This document shows, in pieces, positions 8,748 through 18,520 of a stretch of DNA of 64,000 bases (positions are counted from its first letter, which is position 1; each line of letters begins with the position of its first letter). Under the pieces are notes generated by a model that searched no databases, was not told the DNA's origin, and was given only the letters and a program-made list of their open reading frames with translations. The stretch is taken from positions 21,857,981 through 21,921,980 of the forward strand of contig JARWKL010000008.1 of assembly GCA_029961685.1 (NCBI GenBank), in the 5' to 3' direction. This DNA comes from Aristolochia californica. Its lineage: Eukaryota; Streptophyta; Magnoliopsida; Piperales; Aristolochiaceae. A program made the translations under genes and the position numbers.

Positions 8748-8963
8748 ATGATTAGTAGAGCAAGACTACTAGATCAACTTCGTTTGGTACGGTCAATGCA
8801 AGCCCAAAATTGGCAAGCCAGAGAAACTCTCGCACCAGTAAATGAAACCGATATAGCTTATCAAGCATATCTGAATGAATGGTGGAGATTAATCCATAGA
8901 GAAATTCTACTACGGTATCTGATCAAAAAGGTTCAACGGAAGCTTCAAGAATTAGCTCTATGA
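8748..8963 (+). CDS. Small ORF b (71 codons), copy A, intact
   Basis: ATG lies one base after the preceding stop, and the TGA is shared with the capsid start as ATGA. It is a basic, helical, Trp-containing protein with conserved Arg-x-Thr-Leu-x-Pro, Tyr-x3-Trp-x-Arg and C-terminal Leu-Arg-x2-Ile-Lys-Lys features, all shared with small ORF a. The pair looks like a tandem gene duplication within the viral genome. I recognise no known family. Small basic caulimovirid proteins are often nucleic-acid binding, which is a guess here. Confidence 0.65.
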   Translation: MISRARLLDQLRLVRSMQAQNWQARETLAPVNETDIAYQAYLNEWWRLIHREILLRYLIKKVQRKLQELAL

Positions 8964-9001
8964 ATGAGTTTTTCTATTTAATGGATATGGAAACTCCATT
9001 A
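8960..9001 (+). pseudogene. Capsid gene 5' stub, end of copy A
   Basis: The first 14 codons of the capsid gene are repeated at the redundant end of copy A, identical to 1496-1537. The sequence then breaks into the filler at 9002-9023. Confidence 0.8.
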
Positions 9002-9004
9002 CAA

Positions 9005-9023
9005 ATGTTTTTTCTGTTTAGAA
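9005..9023 (+). other. 19-bp filler copied from the leader
   Basis: ATGTTTTTTCTGTTTAGAA at this junction is identical to 5482-5500 in the leader, same strand. It lies between the broken capsid start and the inverted leader fragment. Short templated filler of this kind is typical of end-joining repair. Confidence 0.6.
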
Positions 9024-9728
9024 AAGTTAAACTTTGACTTCTTTGACACATACAAAACCAAGTCTATTACTCGGCTCTGATACCATTTACAAGACGACAC
9101 GAGTCTCTAGCAGACTCTAACAGCGGAATACTGATACCAAAGCACTATTGCTATGATATCGACACAAAGTCTCTAATAGACTTGTACACACAGTAGAAGA
9201 CAACCTAGGGAAGAGGGCAGCGGAACTAAAATCCTAGGGACTTCTACCTACCAGTCTCGAGCTACAGGTAGAGGATGACATCTACGGGCAGCGGAAAAAC
9301 AACAATGACTCACACAATACTATTCCGTCACACTTCGTCCGTCCTATCAGTTTACCATTAGGCTACTTTCCTGCTTCCTACCACATGTCACTGCTATGTA
9401 CTCGTTTGTGTCTATGTCATAGCTATCTAATAGGCCCAACATTACTTCTGTTGCTACTTAGAACTTCTTCGGGGTTTGACCCTATTCCTGCTGGCTTACC
9501 ACCAAGGGGGCAATTCCGTCGATGCGGTCCTCACGGTTTCCAGAGGGCCCCTAGCCATTCCTATTAACCGTTGTGGCTCCATGGCTGCTTCAGCAGGTAG
9601 AGCACAGCTACGTTTCATTTTCTACCTCAGAGAGTAGCCGAATAATTCCAAGTCTCTAGCTTCTGTCCTATTTGGCACTATTTCGATACTATTTCTTTTT
9701 TACGAGTGAACAGTAAACATGAATAGTA
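9024..9728 (-). mobile_element. Inverted leader fragment
   Basis: Reverse complement of about 5703-6408, with scattered substitutions. It contains the primer-binding site and the splice-donor region on the minus strand and no genes. The open frame at 9385-9567 is a chance frame on the antisense strand of the leader. With copy A's leader it forms a 0.7-kb inverted repeat with a spacer of about 2.6 kb. Confidence 0.9.
9074..9085 (-). promoter_or_regulatory. Inverted primer-binding site
   Basis: 'gctctgatacca' is the reverse complement of TGGTATCAGAGC. It corresponds to 6346-6357 and marks the opposite orientation of this fragment. Confidence 0.85.
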
Positions 9729-9749
9729 ATTCACATCTAAAATTCCTAA

Positions 9750-10706
9750 ATGTCTGAACAAATAGGAATAGAATGTACTTCTCTCCAAAACAGTGTTCAT
9801 ATACATCATGAAACACAGGGAGAATACGATGAACAACCTAATCTCATGCAGGATGGACAAAAGTGGACAATAAGTATCCCTCGGATAACTGAAGTCTACA
9901 ACAAAGATTGGATTGAATTCCAAAAGAAATCCTTCGTCTTCCAGAAGGAACTATCTGTAGAAATACAAGATACCGACTCAGGTACTTTCTACTACAGATT
10001 ATTAAGCGAATCTGACTTAGCTAAGCTAAAAAGATTCAAATATGTCCATTATGGACTAGTTCGTATAGGATTAGACCCCTTAATATGAATCAATAAGAAT
10101 TTACCCTTCATAGCAGCTATAGTAGATAACTCTGTGAAGAATAATTTTGAAAAAGCCCTATTCGGAGGAGTTAGAGCAAACTTAGGATTAGGCCCAATAT
10201 CCTTTACAACATGGCCCAATCTACAAATAGATTTAGAAGACAAGCACATTCAAGATACCTTGTCCCTAAAAATCTATACAGATAACTGGTCGAAAAATGG
10301 AATTCAACCAGGAAGACGAGTTATGCGCATACTTGTATGCATAGTAGCCCGAGGAATCAACACTGGAAAGGTTCCAGTTAAAGATTCAAAGAAACTCACC
10401 GAATTAGCCAAAAACATTGGTTATTCTGAAAACTTGACCATAGAAGAACTCGACCCTAGAGAGTTAACATGGCCAACAGAATGGGTAGTCCAACCTTTGG
10501 CCCTCAGACACCTTCCACTCTCTCGAAAAACCATAAAGGAGATAGAAGGAAAACTAGTGATCACAAACACTAGACCCAGCTTTTCCATCGAACAGGACAA
10601 AACCTCTACCTCAACAAGTACAACCTTAAACAGTTCCCGTTTCGAAGGAATAGGAAATCCAAGGCCCAATGCTTATGTTCCTCTTCACATAGATGATGAC
10701 ACATAA
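9750..10706 (+). pseudogene. Movement protein, copy B, one stop
   Basis: Same protein as 7172-8128, starting at ATG 9750. The frame is closed by TGA at 10086, where copy A has CGA, and is open again to 10706. The TGA that breaks copy A at 7739 is absent here. The two copies are thus disabled independently. The 30K-type core (Gly-Leu-Gly-Pro, Trp-Pro) is retained. Confidence 0.75.
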
Positions 10707-11111
10707 CCCATACAAAGCCTTAGGTCCACCTATAGGAAATAGTGACATCATCACCAATTCCAATCAAACCTTAGAGTCTTATGGTAAGACCCTGAATAGG
10801 TTAGAAAAAACTTTTGAAAACCTCCAACTGAAAATAGATTTCCTCTATGATGAACATAAACATAGAGAAATAATAAAGTGTCAAAACATCCTAGAAAATA
10901 TTCTAGAAAAGATTGACCATGGAAATAGTCCTGTTTTCTTCCAAGAGTTAACAGAACTTAAACAAAGTTTAGAAAATCTAAACAAAGATAAAATGCAAGA
11001 ACTTTTGACAGAAGTCTTAGCATTAAAAGAACAGCAGGTTCAAAAGAACGTCTAGGTTCTCTAGGTCCATCAAGGTATAAAACACCTTTTACACCTTGGA
11101 CACCAGAATGA
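10693..11111 (+). pseudogene. Coiled-coil protein, copy B, frameshifted near the end
   Basis: Counterpart of 8115-8534. A 1-bp loss near 11036 shifts the frame and ends the protein at 11055, removing the Pro-rich C-terminal tail. If the tail binds capsid, as in caulimovirus virion-associated proteins, this copy would be defective. Confidence 0.7.
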
Positions 11112-11323
11112 TCTATAAAAAGAAACTTTCGGATCGTTTAAAATTAAAACGAGAAGGCCTTGACCTCGTTTTACTCCAAAGAAATACTCTTCAGCCAGAA
11201 GATAATACAATCCCAGCAATGGTATGGTATTACTATTTTTGGGAAAGATATTCTGATCGCATCTACAACCTTCGTTGTAAGATCAAGAAAATCAAACGAA
11301 AGCTAAACCTTTTAGCTTTGTAA
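11108..11323 (+). CDS. Small ORF a (71 codons), copy B, intact
   Basis: Intact counterpart of 8531-8746; CGA stands where copy A has the early TGA. The start is ATG 11108, overlapping the ancestral stop of the coiled-coil ORF as ATGA. The frame continues upstream without an ATG, so the 71-codon start is preferred. The product is basic, with a Lys/Arg-rich C-terminal helix ending Leu-Ala-Leu, as in small ORF b. Confidence 0.65.
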   Translation: MIYKKKLSDRLKLKREGLDLVLLQRNTLQPEDNTIPAMVWYYYFWERYSDRIYNLRCKIKKIKRKLNLLAL

Positions 11324-11324
11324 A

Positions 11325-11540
11325 ATGATCAGTAGGGCAAGACTACTAGAACAACTTCGTCTGGTACGGTCAATGCAAGCCCAAAATTGGCAAGCCAGAG
11401 AAACTCTCGCACCAGTAAATGAAACCGATATAGCTTATCAAGCATATCTGAATGAATGGTGGAGATTAACCCGTAGAGAAATTCTACTACGGTATCTGAT
11501 AAAAAAGGTTCAATGGAAGCTTCAAGAATTAGCTCTGTGA
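11325..11540 (+). CDS. Small ORF b (71 codons), copy B, intact
   Basis: Counterpart of 8748-8963 with a few substitutions. The stop at 11538 is kept, but the overlapping capsid start is changed from ATG to GTG at 11537. It is related to small ORF a by tandem duplication. Function unknown. Confidence 0.65.
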   Translation: MISRARLLEQLRLVRSMQAQNWQARETLAPVNETDIAYQAYLNEWWRLTRREILLRYLIKKVQWKLQELAL

Positions 11541-13294
11541 ATGAGTTTTTCTATTTAATGGATATGGAAACTCCATTACCATTAGGCCTTCCTGACATCA
11601 CCGGATGGCTTAAAAACCTAGTGTACTTTGCAACACCCTGCATAGCACCTAGAAGAAAGAAGGATCCAGCACCAGCTGCTTTTAGGATCACTTCAAAAGC
11701 ATCATCCTCCACCAATGATGAAGTTTACGCAGAATATAATACTTTCGGTCACCAACCGATTTATTATGTTCAAGAGGAAAAACCTTCCTCTAGTAAACAA
11801 CAAAAAGAGCAACACGACAGTGAACCAGAAGCCTGGGAATCTGATGAAGTTGTAGCAGAAAATACCAAGAAAATAGACTACTCTGCTAAAGACAAAAAGG
11901 CAGATGATCTTGGTAAAAGGTATCGAATGCTTCGTGGTAGCAACCATTTTAAAGCAGAAACTTCAAGGGTAAGAGACACCCACATGGAAGATAGCTTTCA
12001 AGATAACTTCCGTAACCGTACTGCGGTTCATCCGCAAGAACGAGAAAGTTTCTCCCACTCCAAAATATCTCTGGGAGGACAAAGGTATTCGACAGAATAC
12101 ACAAATGTCGATCCTTCAAATGCTACTAAGGGACACCAAACCATAGATAGCATAAACCCTTTTGGATTTTACCTCAACTTGGATTTCCCCAAGGATGGAG
12201 AAAAAGTCCTTAAAGATTGGGAAAGAAGCATGAGCAATGCTGCAAATATGCATGAATCTTGGAACCAAGAATCAGCATTTAATTTCTTTACCCATGCTTT
12301 ATAGGGTAATGTAGCTCATTGGTGGGACAACCTTCCCGAAGACCAAAAACGAGCTAATACCTCAATATCAATAGCCAATATCTTGAAAGGATTAGTGACT
12401 AAGATATCAAAGGAATTTCTAGGAATACATCCAACCCTAGAAGCCTACAATGAGAGTACTAAACAAAGAAAACGTTTAGAAACTCTTCAGAAATTAAACA
12501 AGTTAAAAATCTGTAACATTTGTTTTTATGAGAAGTATTACTGCGAGTTTGCAAGTTACTTCTATAAATTGCAAAAAGAAGACCAGAAACCTTATCTGTC
12601 TATCTTTTATGCAAAATTTCCAGAACCATTTGCACATGTTGCTGAAAAAGACTACATTACAAAATATTGGCAAAACAATCCAGAACTTGGTACTTTAACC
12701 ATGGATATTTTCCGAAACATTGATACTTTAGGAAGAAGACATCGATTTGAACAAGACATGTTGGCAAATCTTTGTGAAGCCCAAAAACTACAAAAGAAAA
12801 GTAGTAAGGCAAATAAACAAACACTATGTTGTTCAAACCAGAACAAAAATGTAGGAGCTTATGGTTGTAAAACCACCTCTCATAAGCAATGAAAATATCC
12901 TAAGAAATTTCAACAGAAAAAATGTAGGATACAAAAAAGTTCTACAACAAGGTATACTCCTAAAAAGAGATACTTTAGAAAAAGAACAAATTCTGGCCCG
13001 ACCACATCCAGTAAAGGGTCAAATGCATACTGCCGAAAGGGGAAAACCCCAAGCAAATGCAAATGCTAGATATGCCAAAAAGAAGGACATTTCGCCAAAT
13101 ATTGTCCAAATGATAAACAACAACGGCTGTACAGTACTTACTTGTTACTAGCCGAAGAAAATGGATTGGAAATCATCCATTATGATGACATCCAGTCAGA
13201 GGATGAGGTCTACGAACTTCATCTAGAAACTGAGTCTTCCTCCTCAGAAAACTCAGAAAATATGAGTGACTCTTCGGGCACAACTTTTGCCTAA
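11537..13294 (+). pseudogene. Capsid protein, copy B, lost start and three stops
   Basis: The initiator is GTG instead of ATG. Stops lie at 12302 (TAG for CAG), 12890 (TGA for CGA) and 13067 (TAG for TGG, inside the zinc knuckle). The shared natural stop is at 13292. It keeps 18 bases at about 12008-12025, containing the small palindrome AACCG-TACTG-CGGTT, that copy A lacks. A Lys/Arg region and acidic tail are present as in copy A. Confidence 0.85.
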
Positions 13295-13438
13295 TATTCA
13301 GTTATGCTTTTGCCATCCCGATATACATATGGCAGCCAGCGTGATGATTTATATCCCACTCTTGTCATAAATTACTTTCTCTACTCCTGCATCATGCATT
13401 ATAGAGAACTTTATTAACCTGATACTCTTACCATTCGA

Positions 13439-13461
13439 GAATTTTCTTGTGTTACAGACAG
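13439..13461 (+). promoter_or_regulatory. Predicted 3' splice site, copy B
   Basis: The same U-rich tract and ACAG as at 3380-3402 precede the last-ORF ATG at 13467. Retention in both copies supports its being functional in the ancestral virus. Confidence 0.5.
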
Positions 13462-13466
13462 GTAAA

Positions 13467-14946
13467 ATGGATCCCCTCAGCAGCACCCTGACGGACCTAG
13501 TAGCAGCAATTGCCACACTCATGGTATTGCTCTCAACCCTACAGTCACTATTCGACAGTCTTTTAGTTCTTTTAGAACGAGGAGACATACATGAGAATTG
13601 TGCCCGTTACGGGTTAAGTGGAGAAGTCTTACAACTCAAGGTTAAAGAATTAACCAAAGAGTTAAAAGAACTCACTCAACGACATGAAATGCCAAGCTCC
13701 TACGGGACTTCTACCGGATCTCCATCGCGAGAAAAGTAAGCCACAACGTCAGCTAATCAGCAGACGGATGACTTTAGTGTTTTGATAAACACAGGTCGAC
13801 CCGGGATTTCTACCGGTCATGCCAGGCATGAGAAAGAAATCACAACCCAATCTTCTCTGAAGATAGGGGAATTAGAGATTTCTACCTGCCAGTCTAGAGC
13901 TGGAAAGGAAACCTTAATGATTTCTTTGAAATCGGAATCAGGGACTTCTACCTGTCAGTCTAGAGCTGAAAAGGAAGTCTTAACAGATCCATCCTAGATG
14001 GAAACGGACTTGTCTTGTAATGAGAAATCATTCAAGACAAAATTGGTTAGCCCGTCTGAGTTTACAAGGTTGAAAAGCCTAAATAAACCAGATAAAACTA
14101 GTTTTAATGAGTTTGAGTTTTTAAAGAAATTTAAACCTTTAAAACTTTCGGACATTATGTCTGAGGAACCCTCACTACGCCCTCAAAAGGTGGACAACGT
14201 TCGTTCAAAGATCGAATCCGATCATACTGTTCAATTCCAGAGATGGAATGAACAAATTGAGCAAGGAAGGGATGAATACTCCCTTTTTCACCACTGAGCC
14301 CAGCAACAGTTGGAATCAAGTGAAGCTGAGTCATGAAATAGACTCAAAATATGCATCCATGCTTTATGCATATGGATTCATGAAACAGATGGTACTTCAC
14401 TCCACCGACTTATCAGTATTGGACAAAATGCCAAAGGAAATTATGGAGGCTTGCAAAAGTTTCATCTCCATAACCAAGAGTAAAGGAATTCGACTGCATT
14501 TCGTTTCCTGTATTGCTGAAATTGTTACTGACACTAAAATGTTTTCGAGCATTTACTTTGTGACTATTGAAGGCATCAAAGAAGGTGACGCAAATATGGA
14601 ATATGATCCCCGACATGTTCCAAAAGCCAAGCCTTGCCCAGAAGCAGTCTGGCCAACCAGGCGTATCCGCGGGCTCAAGAACCTGATACAGCTCGTACAG
14701 CAGCTGATTCAGAAAAAGAGAAGCTTCGTCTACAAGACCTCCGTCCCACTGACGATCGTCTCTAAAAGCTATAAAGAGACTCCGACTTCTGTCCAGACCA
14801 GTCTCGAAGCCACGCTGAAGAAACTCCTTGGAGGAAATATCCCCTTCAACAAAGCAACAAAGGAAAGCTTCTGCCAGATGGCCCAGAAGACTTTTTCGAA
14901 GGAGCACACCTGTAAATTGTGCACAGAAAGGCAGCTGTCCGAATGA
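13467..14946 (+). pseudogene. Last ORF, possible transactivator-like protein, copy B
   Basis: Counterpart of 3408-4881. It has the shared TAA at 13737, TAG at 13995 (CAG in copy A) and a 4-bp insertion near 14265 that shifts the frame. From 14268 the ancestral frame is open to TGA at 14944, so this copy shows the true C-terminus: a basic segment and a short Cys-x2-Cys near the end. N-terminal coiled coil, four-fold Ser-Thr repeat and C-terminal region are as in copy A. Function uncertain. Confidence 0.6.
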
Positions 14947-14948
14947 GC

Positions 14949-15098
14949 AGTCAGTAGCCATGTCAACCGACTAGTCAGTAGCCAAGTTAGCAGACTAGGC
15001 CCACGACGAAAACAAAGTCAGCAAAGGCGGCTCAAAAGTCCGCAAAGACGGCTACAAAAGTCGTCAATGACGGCTACATCAAGTCAACAAAGATGGCT
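14949..15098 (+). promoter_or_regulatory. Upstream promoter repeats, copy B (no TATA)
   Basis: Holds the 24-bp pair (about 14949-14996) and the four 18-bp phased repeats (15015-15098) equivalent to 4884-5033. Viral sequence stops at 15182, before the TATA box, so this promoter is headless and abuts satellite DNA. Confidence 0.55.
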
Positions 15099-15182
15099 AA
15101 AAATGATTCCTGCACGTCATCATCATGTTGTCACAAGCAGAAAAGACATTTCTACCCCTGCTTTCGGTGCCGAAAGGTAATA

Positions 15183-18100
15183 TATGGGAATCTCCCAAAC
15201 TTGAATAACAAAAATTTTGGGTTCATTTGTGGTGTGTCAATAAATGTTCCTTACTTACATTTGTTTATTGCCCTAAATTCTTACCATAGATAAACTCTAA
15301 ATTTTTCATTTTGTTGTGATCTATTTTCCTTTTATCTCTTTTTTTCTTTACGAGATAATGGGAAAGTGATAACTCAAGCTTTGATTTAAGAAAAAAGTAT
15401 ACATCTAAAATTAAAATGCACAATGAAAAATTGTAGAGAGAGATAATTACAAAAATTGTTTGTAATTTTTAGGGATTGTAAAATCTTTTTAGTTATTATA
15501 TATCAGGTTCTGCAATCGTCGGGAAAAGGGGGAGGCAGGGGATTTTTAACTCAGTGTTGACTCACAATCCATAAATCAATCCTTAAAAAAAATAAAGCCC
15601 GTTACGCATGATAAATCAATTTACTATCATCTATGATCGTTAGGTCAGCTTTTTTTAAATTAGAAAAATAATGGCTTGTTTATCTCAGGTAAATTTCCGG
15701 TCGCACGTTCACTAGAGAATTTAATGTTATTCTCTTTAAAAGGTTTGGATCTATGGGTGATTTGCAACTTTAATATGTTTCAAGCATGCTTATCCATTTT
15801 TTAAAACATGTGTTGAAAAATCTCTTTCTTATAAAATTCCAAGCTTTTAGGATTGAACAAGTGGAAATTCCCAAACTTGGATAACAAAACTATTGTGTTC
15901 ATTTTTTGTGTGTGAATAAATTTTCATTACTAACATTTTTTTATTGCTTTAAATTATTTGCATACATAAACTCTAAAATTTTCATTTTGTTGTGATCTAT
16001 TTGCTTTTTATCTCTTGTTTTGTTTACAAGATGAAGGGAAAGTGAAAACTCAAGTTTTGATTTAAGAAAAAAGTATACATCTAAAATGGTAATGCACAAC
16101 GCACAAATGTAGAGAGAGGTAATTCCAAAAGTGTCTGCAAACTCTTTTTAGTTTTTATATATCAAGTTCTGTAATCCTCGGGAAAAGGTGGAGGCTGGGA
16201 AATTTTTAATTGAGTGTTGACTCCCAATGCATAAGTCATTCCCTACAAAAATATAGCCTATAATGCATGATAAATCATTTTACAATCATCCATGATCGTT
16301 AGTTCAGCTTTTTATAAATGGGCAAAATAATAGCTTGTTTGACTCGGGTAAATATCCCACCACTCGTTCACTTGAGAATTTGATATTATTCTCTATAAAA
16401 GGTTTGGATCCATAGGTCATTTGCATCTTTAACATGTTTCAAGCGTGCATGTTCATTTTTAAAACTTGTGTAGAAAATCATCTTTCTTATAAAATTCTGA
16501 AGGGTTGAACTAGTGGAATTTCCCAAACTTCGATAACAAAACTCTTGTGTGTATATGTGGTTTGTGAATAAATTTTCTTTACTTACATTTGTTTATTACT
16601 TTAAATTCTTTCCATTCATAAACTCTGAAATTTTCATTTTGGTGTGATCAATTTGGCTTTTATTTTTATTTTTTGGTTTACGAGATGAAGGGAAAGTGAA
16701 AACTCAAGTTTTGATTTAAGAAAAAAGTATACATCGAAAAAGGAAATGCACAATGCACAAATGTAGAGAGAGATAATTCCTAAAAGTGTCTGGAATTTTG
16801 TGGGATTGTAAACTCTTTTCAGTTTTTATAAATCAGGTTCTGGAATCTTCGGGAAAAAGGGGGAGGCGGGGGATTTTTATTTGAGTGTTGACTCCCTATC
16901 CATAAGTAATTCCTTACAAAAATATAGCCCGTTACAAATGATAAATCTTTTTACAATCATCTATGATCATTAGGTTAGCTTTTAGTAAATAGGCAAAATA
17001 ATGGCTTGTTTGACTCGGGTAAATATTCCACCGGATGTTCACTTGAGAATTTAATGTTATTCTCTTTAAAAGGTTTGGATCCACAGGTCATTTGCATCTT
17101 GAACATGTTTCAAGCATGCATATCCATTTTTTAAAAGATGTGTAGAAAAATCTCTTTCTTATAAAATTCCGAGCTATTAGGGTTGAACTAGTGGAATTTC
17201 CCAAACTTGAATAGCAAAAATTTTGGGTTCATTTGTGGTGTGTGAATAAATGTTCCTTACTTGCATTTGTTTATTGCCCTAAATTCTTACCATACATAAA
17301 CTCTAAATTTTTCATTTTTTTGTGATTTATTTTCTTTTTATCTCTTTTTTTGTTTACGAGATAATGGGAAAGTGATAACTCAAGCTTTGATTTAATAAAA
17401 AAACTATACATCTAAAATTGAAATGCACAATGGACAAATGTGGAGAGAGATAATTACAAAAAAAATTTTTTGTAATTTTTTGGGATCGTAAACTCTTTTT
17501 AGTTATTATATATCTGGTTCTGCATTCGTCGGGAAAAAGGGGAGGCATGGGATTTTTAACTCAGTGTTGAATCCCAATCCATAAATCAATCCTTACAAAA
17601 AATAAAACCCGTTACGCATGATAAATCAATTTACTATCATCTTTGATCGTTAGGTCATCTTATTTTAAATCGAAAAAATAATGGCATGTTTATCTCAGGT
17701 AAATTTCCCGCCGCAAGTTCACTTGAGAATTTAATGTTATTGTCTTTAAAAGGTTTGGATCCATGGGTCATTTGCATCTTTAATATGTTTCAAGCATGCA
17801 TATCCATTTTTTAAAACATGTGTAGAAAAACCTCTTTCTTATAAAATTCCAAGCAATTAGGATTGAACAAGTGGAATTTCCCAAACTTGGATAACAAAAA
17901 TTTTGTGTTCATTTGTGGTGTGTGAATAAATTTTCATTGCTAACATTTTTTTATTGCTTTAAATTATTTCTATACATAAACTCTAAAATTTTCATTTTGA
18001 TGTGATCTATTTGCCTTTTATCTCTTGTTTTGTTTACGAGATGAAGGGAAAGTGATAACTCAAGTTTTGATTGAAGAAAAAATTGTACATCTAAAATTGA

Positions 18101-18520
18101 AATGCACAATGCACAAATGTTGAGAGAGATAATTCTGAAAAGTGAGTGTAAACTCTTTTTAGTTTTTATATATCATGTTCTGCAATCGTCGGTAAAAGGT
18201 GGAGGCAGGGAGATTTTTATTTGAGTGTTGACTCCCAATGCATAAGTCATTCCTTAAAAAAATATAGCCCGTAACGTATGATAAATCACTTTACAATCAT
18301 CCATGATCGTTAGTTCAGCTTTTTGTAAATGGGCAAAATAATGGCTTGTTTGACTCGGGTAAATATCCCACCATTCGCTCACTTGAGAATTTGATGTTAT
18401 TCTCTATAAAAGGTTTGGATCCATAGGTCATTTGCATCTTTAACATGTTTCAAGCATGCATGTCCATTTTTAAAACATGTGTTGAAAAATCTCTTTCTTA
18501 TAAAATTCCGAGCTATTAGG
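15183..18520. repeat. 3-monomer higher-order repeat, about 2.0 kb
   Basis: Monomers starting near 15187, 15855 and 16508 match those near 17186, 17866 and 18520 in order. Type a has 'gggttcatttg', 'gataactcaagc' and 'aaatttcc'. Type b lacks about 20 bp before 'aaactcttttt' (near 16135 and 18135). The offset is about 2.0 kb. Confidence 0.75.

Larger units (their letters stand above)
1466..9001 (+). mobile_element. Viral copy A: one full circular genome, permuted
   Basis: The sequence starting 'ggttcaacggaagcttcaag' at 1466 recurs at 8930 and stays matched for about 72 bp, to 9001. The unit is therefore 7,464 bp with terminal redundancy. The linear form opens at the capsid gene start and runs capsid, last ORF, promoter, leader, ORF1, movement protein, coiled-coil protein, two 71-residue ORFs and back to the capsid start. 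The size lies within the usual caulimovirid range even though a polymerase gene is missing, which argues against a simple large deletion from a standard genome. Confidence 0.85.
1466..15182 (+). mobile_element. Endogenous caulimovirid (pararetrovirus) locus, composite
   Basis: This is a single insertion of viral DNA in satellite DNA. It comprises copy A (1466-9001), a 19-bp filler, an inverted leader fragment (9024-9728) and partial copy B (9734-15182). It has a tRNA-Met primer site, a movement protein, a capsid protein with a CCHC knuckle and a polycistronic ORF chain, but no LTRs, no integrase and no target-site duplication. That fits illegitimate integration of caulimovirid DNA. No protease, reverse transcriptase or RNase H is present. 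The two copies differ by a few percent by eye and carry different disabling mutations. Confidence 0.9.
9734..15182 (+). mobile_element. Viral copy B, partial genome
   Basis: Colinear with copy A from circular position 7156 through the capsid start (8930/1466) to 5117, uninterrupted through the point where copy A opens. It lacks the TATA box, leader and ORF1. Substitutions and small indels differ from copy A throughout, so it is a separate variant or an old duplicate rather than a recent copy. Confidence 0.9.

Noticed and set aside
9385..9567. 60-codon frame with a hydrophobic Leu-rich stretch resembling a signal peptide
   Set aside because: It lies entirely on the antisense strand of the inverted viral leader and is not kept in the direct copy.
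1466..15182. LTR retrotransposon (because of the CCHC knuckle and tRNA-Met primer site)
   Set aside because: No LTRs, integrase or target-site duplication. The movement protein, overlapping ORF chain and circular permutation fit a caulimovirid.
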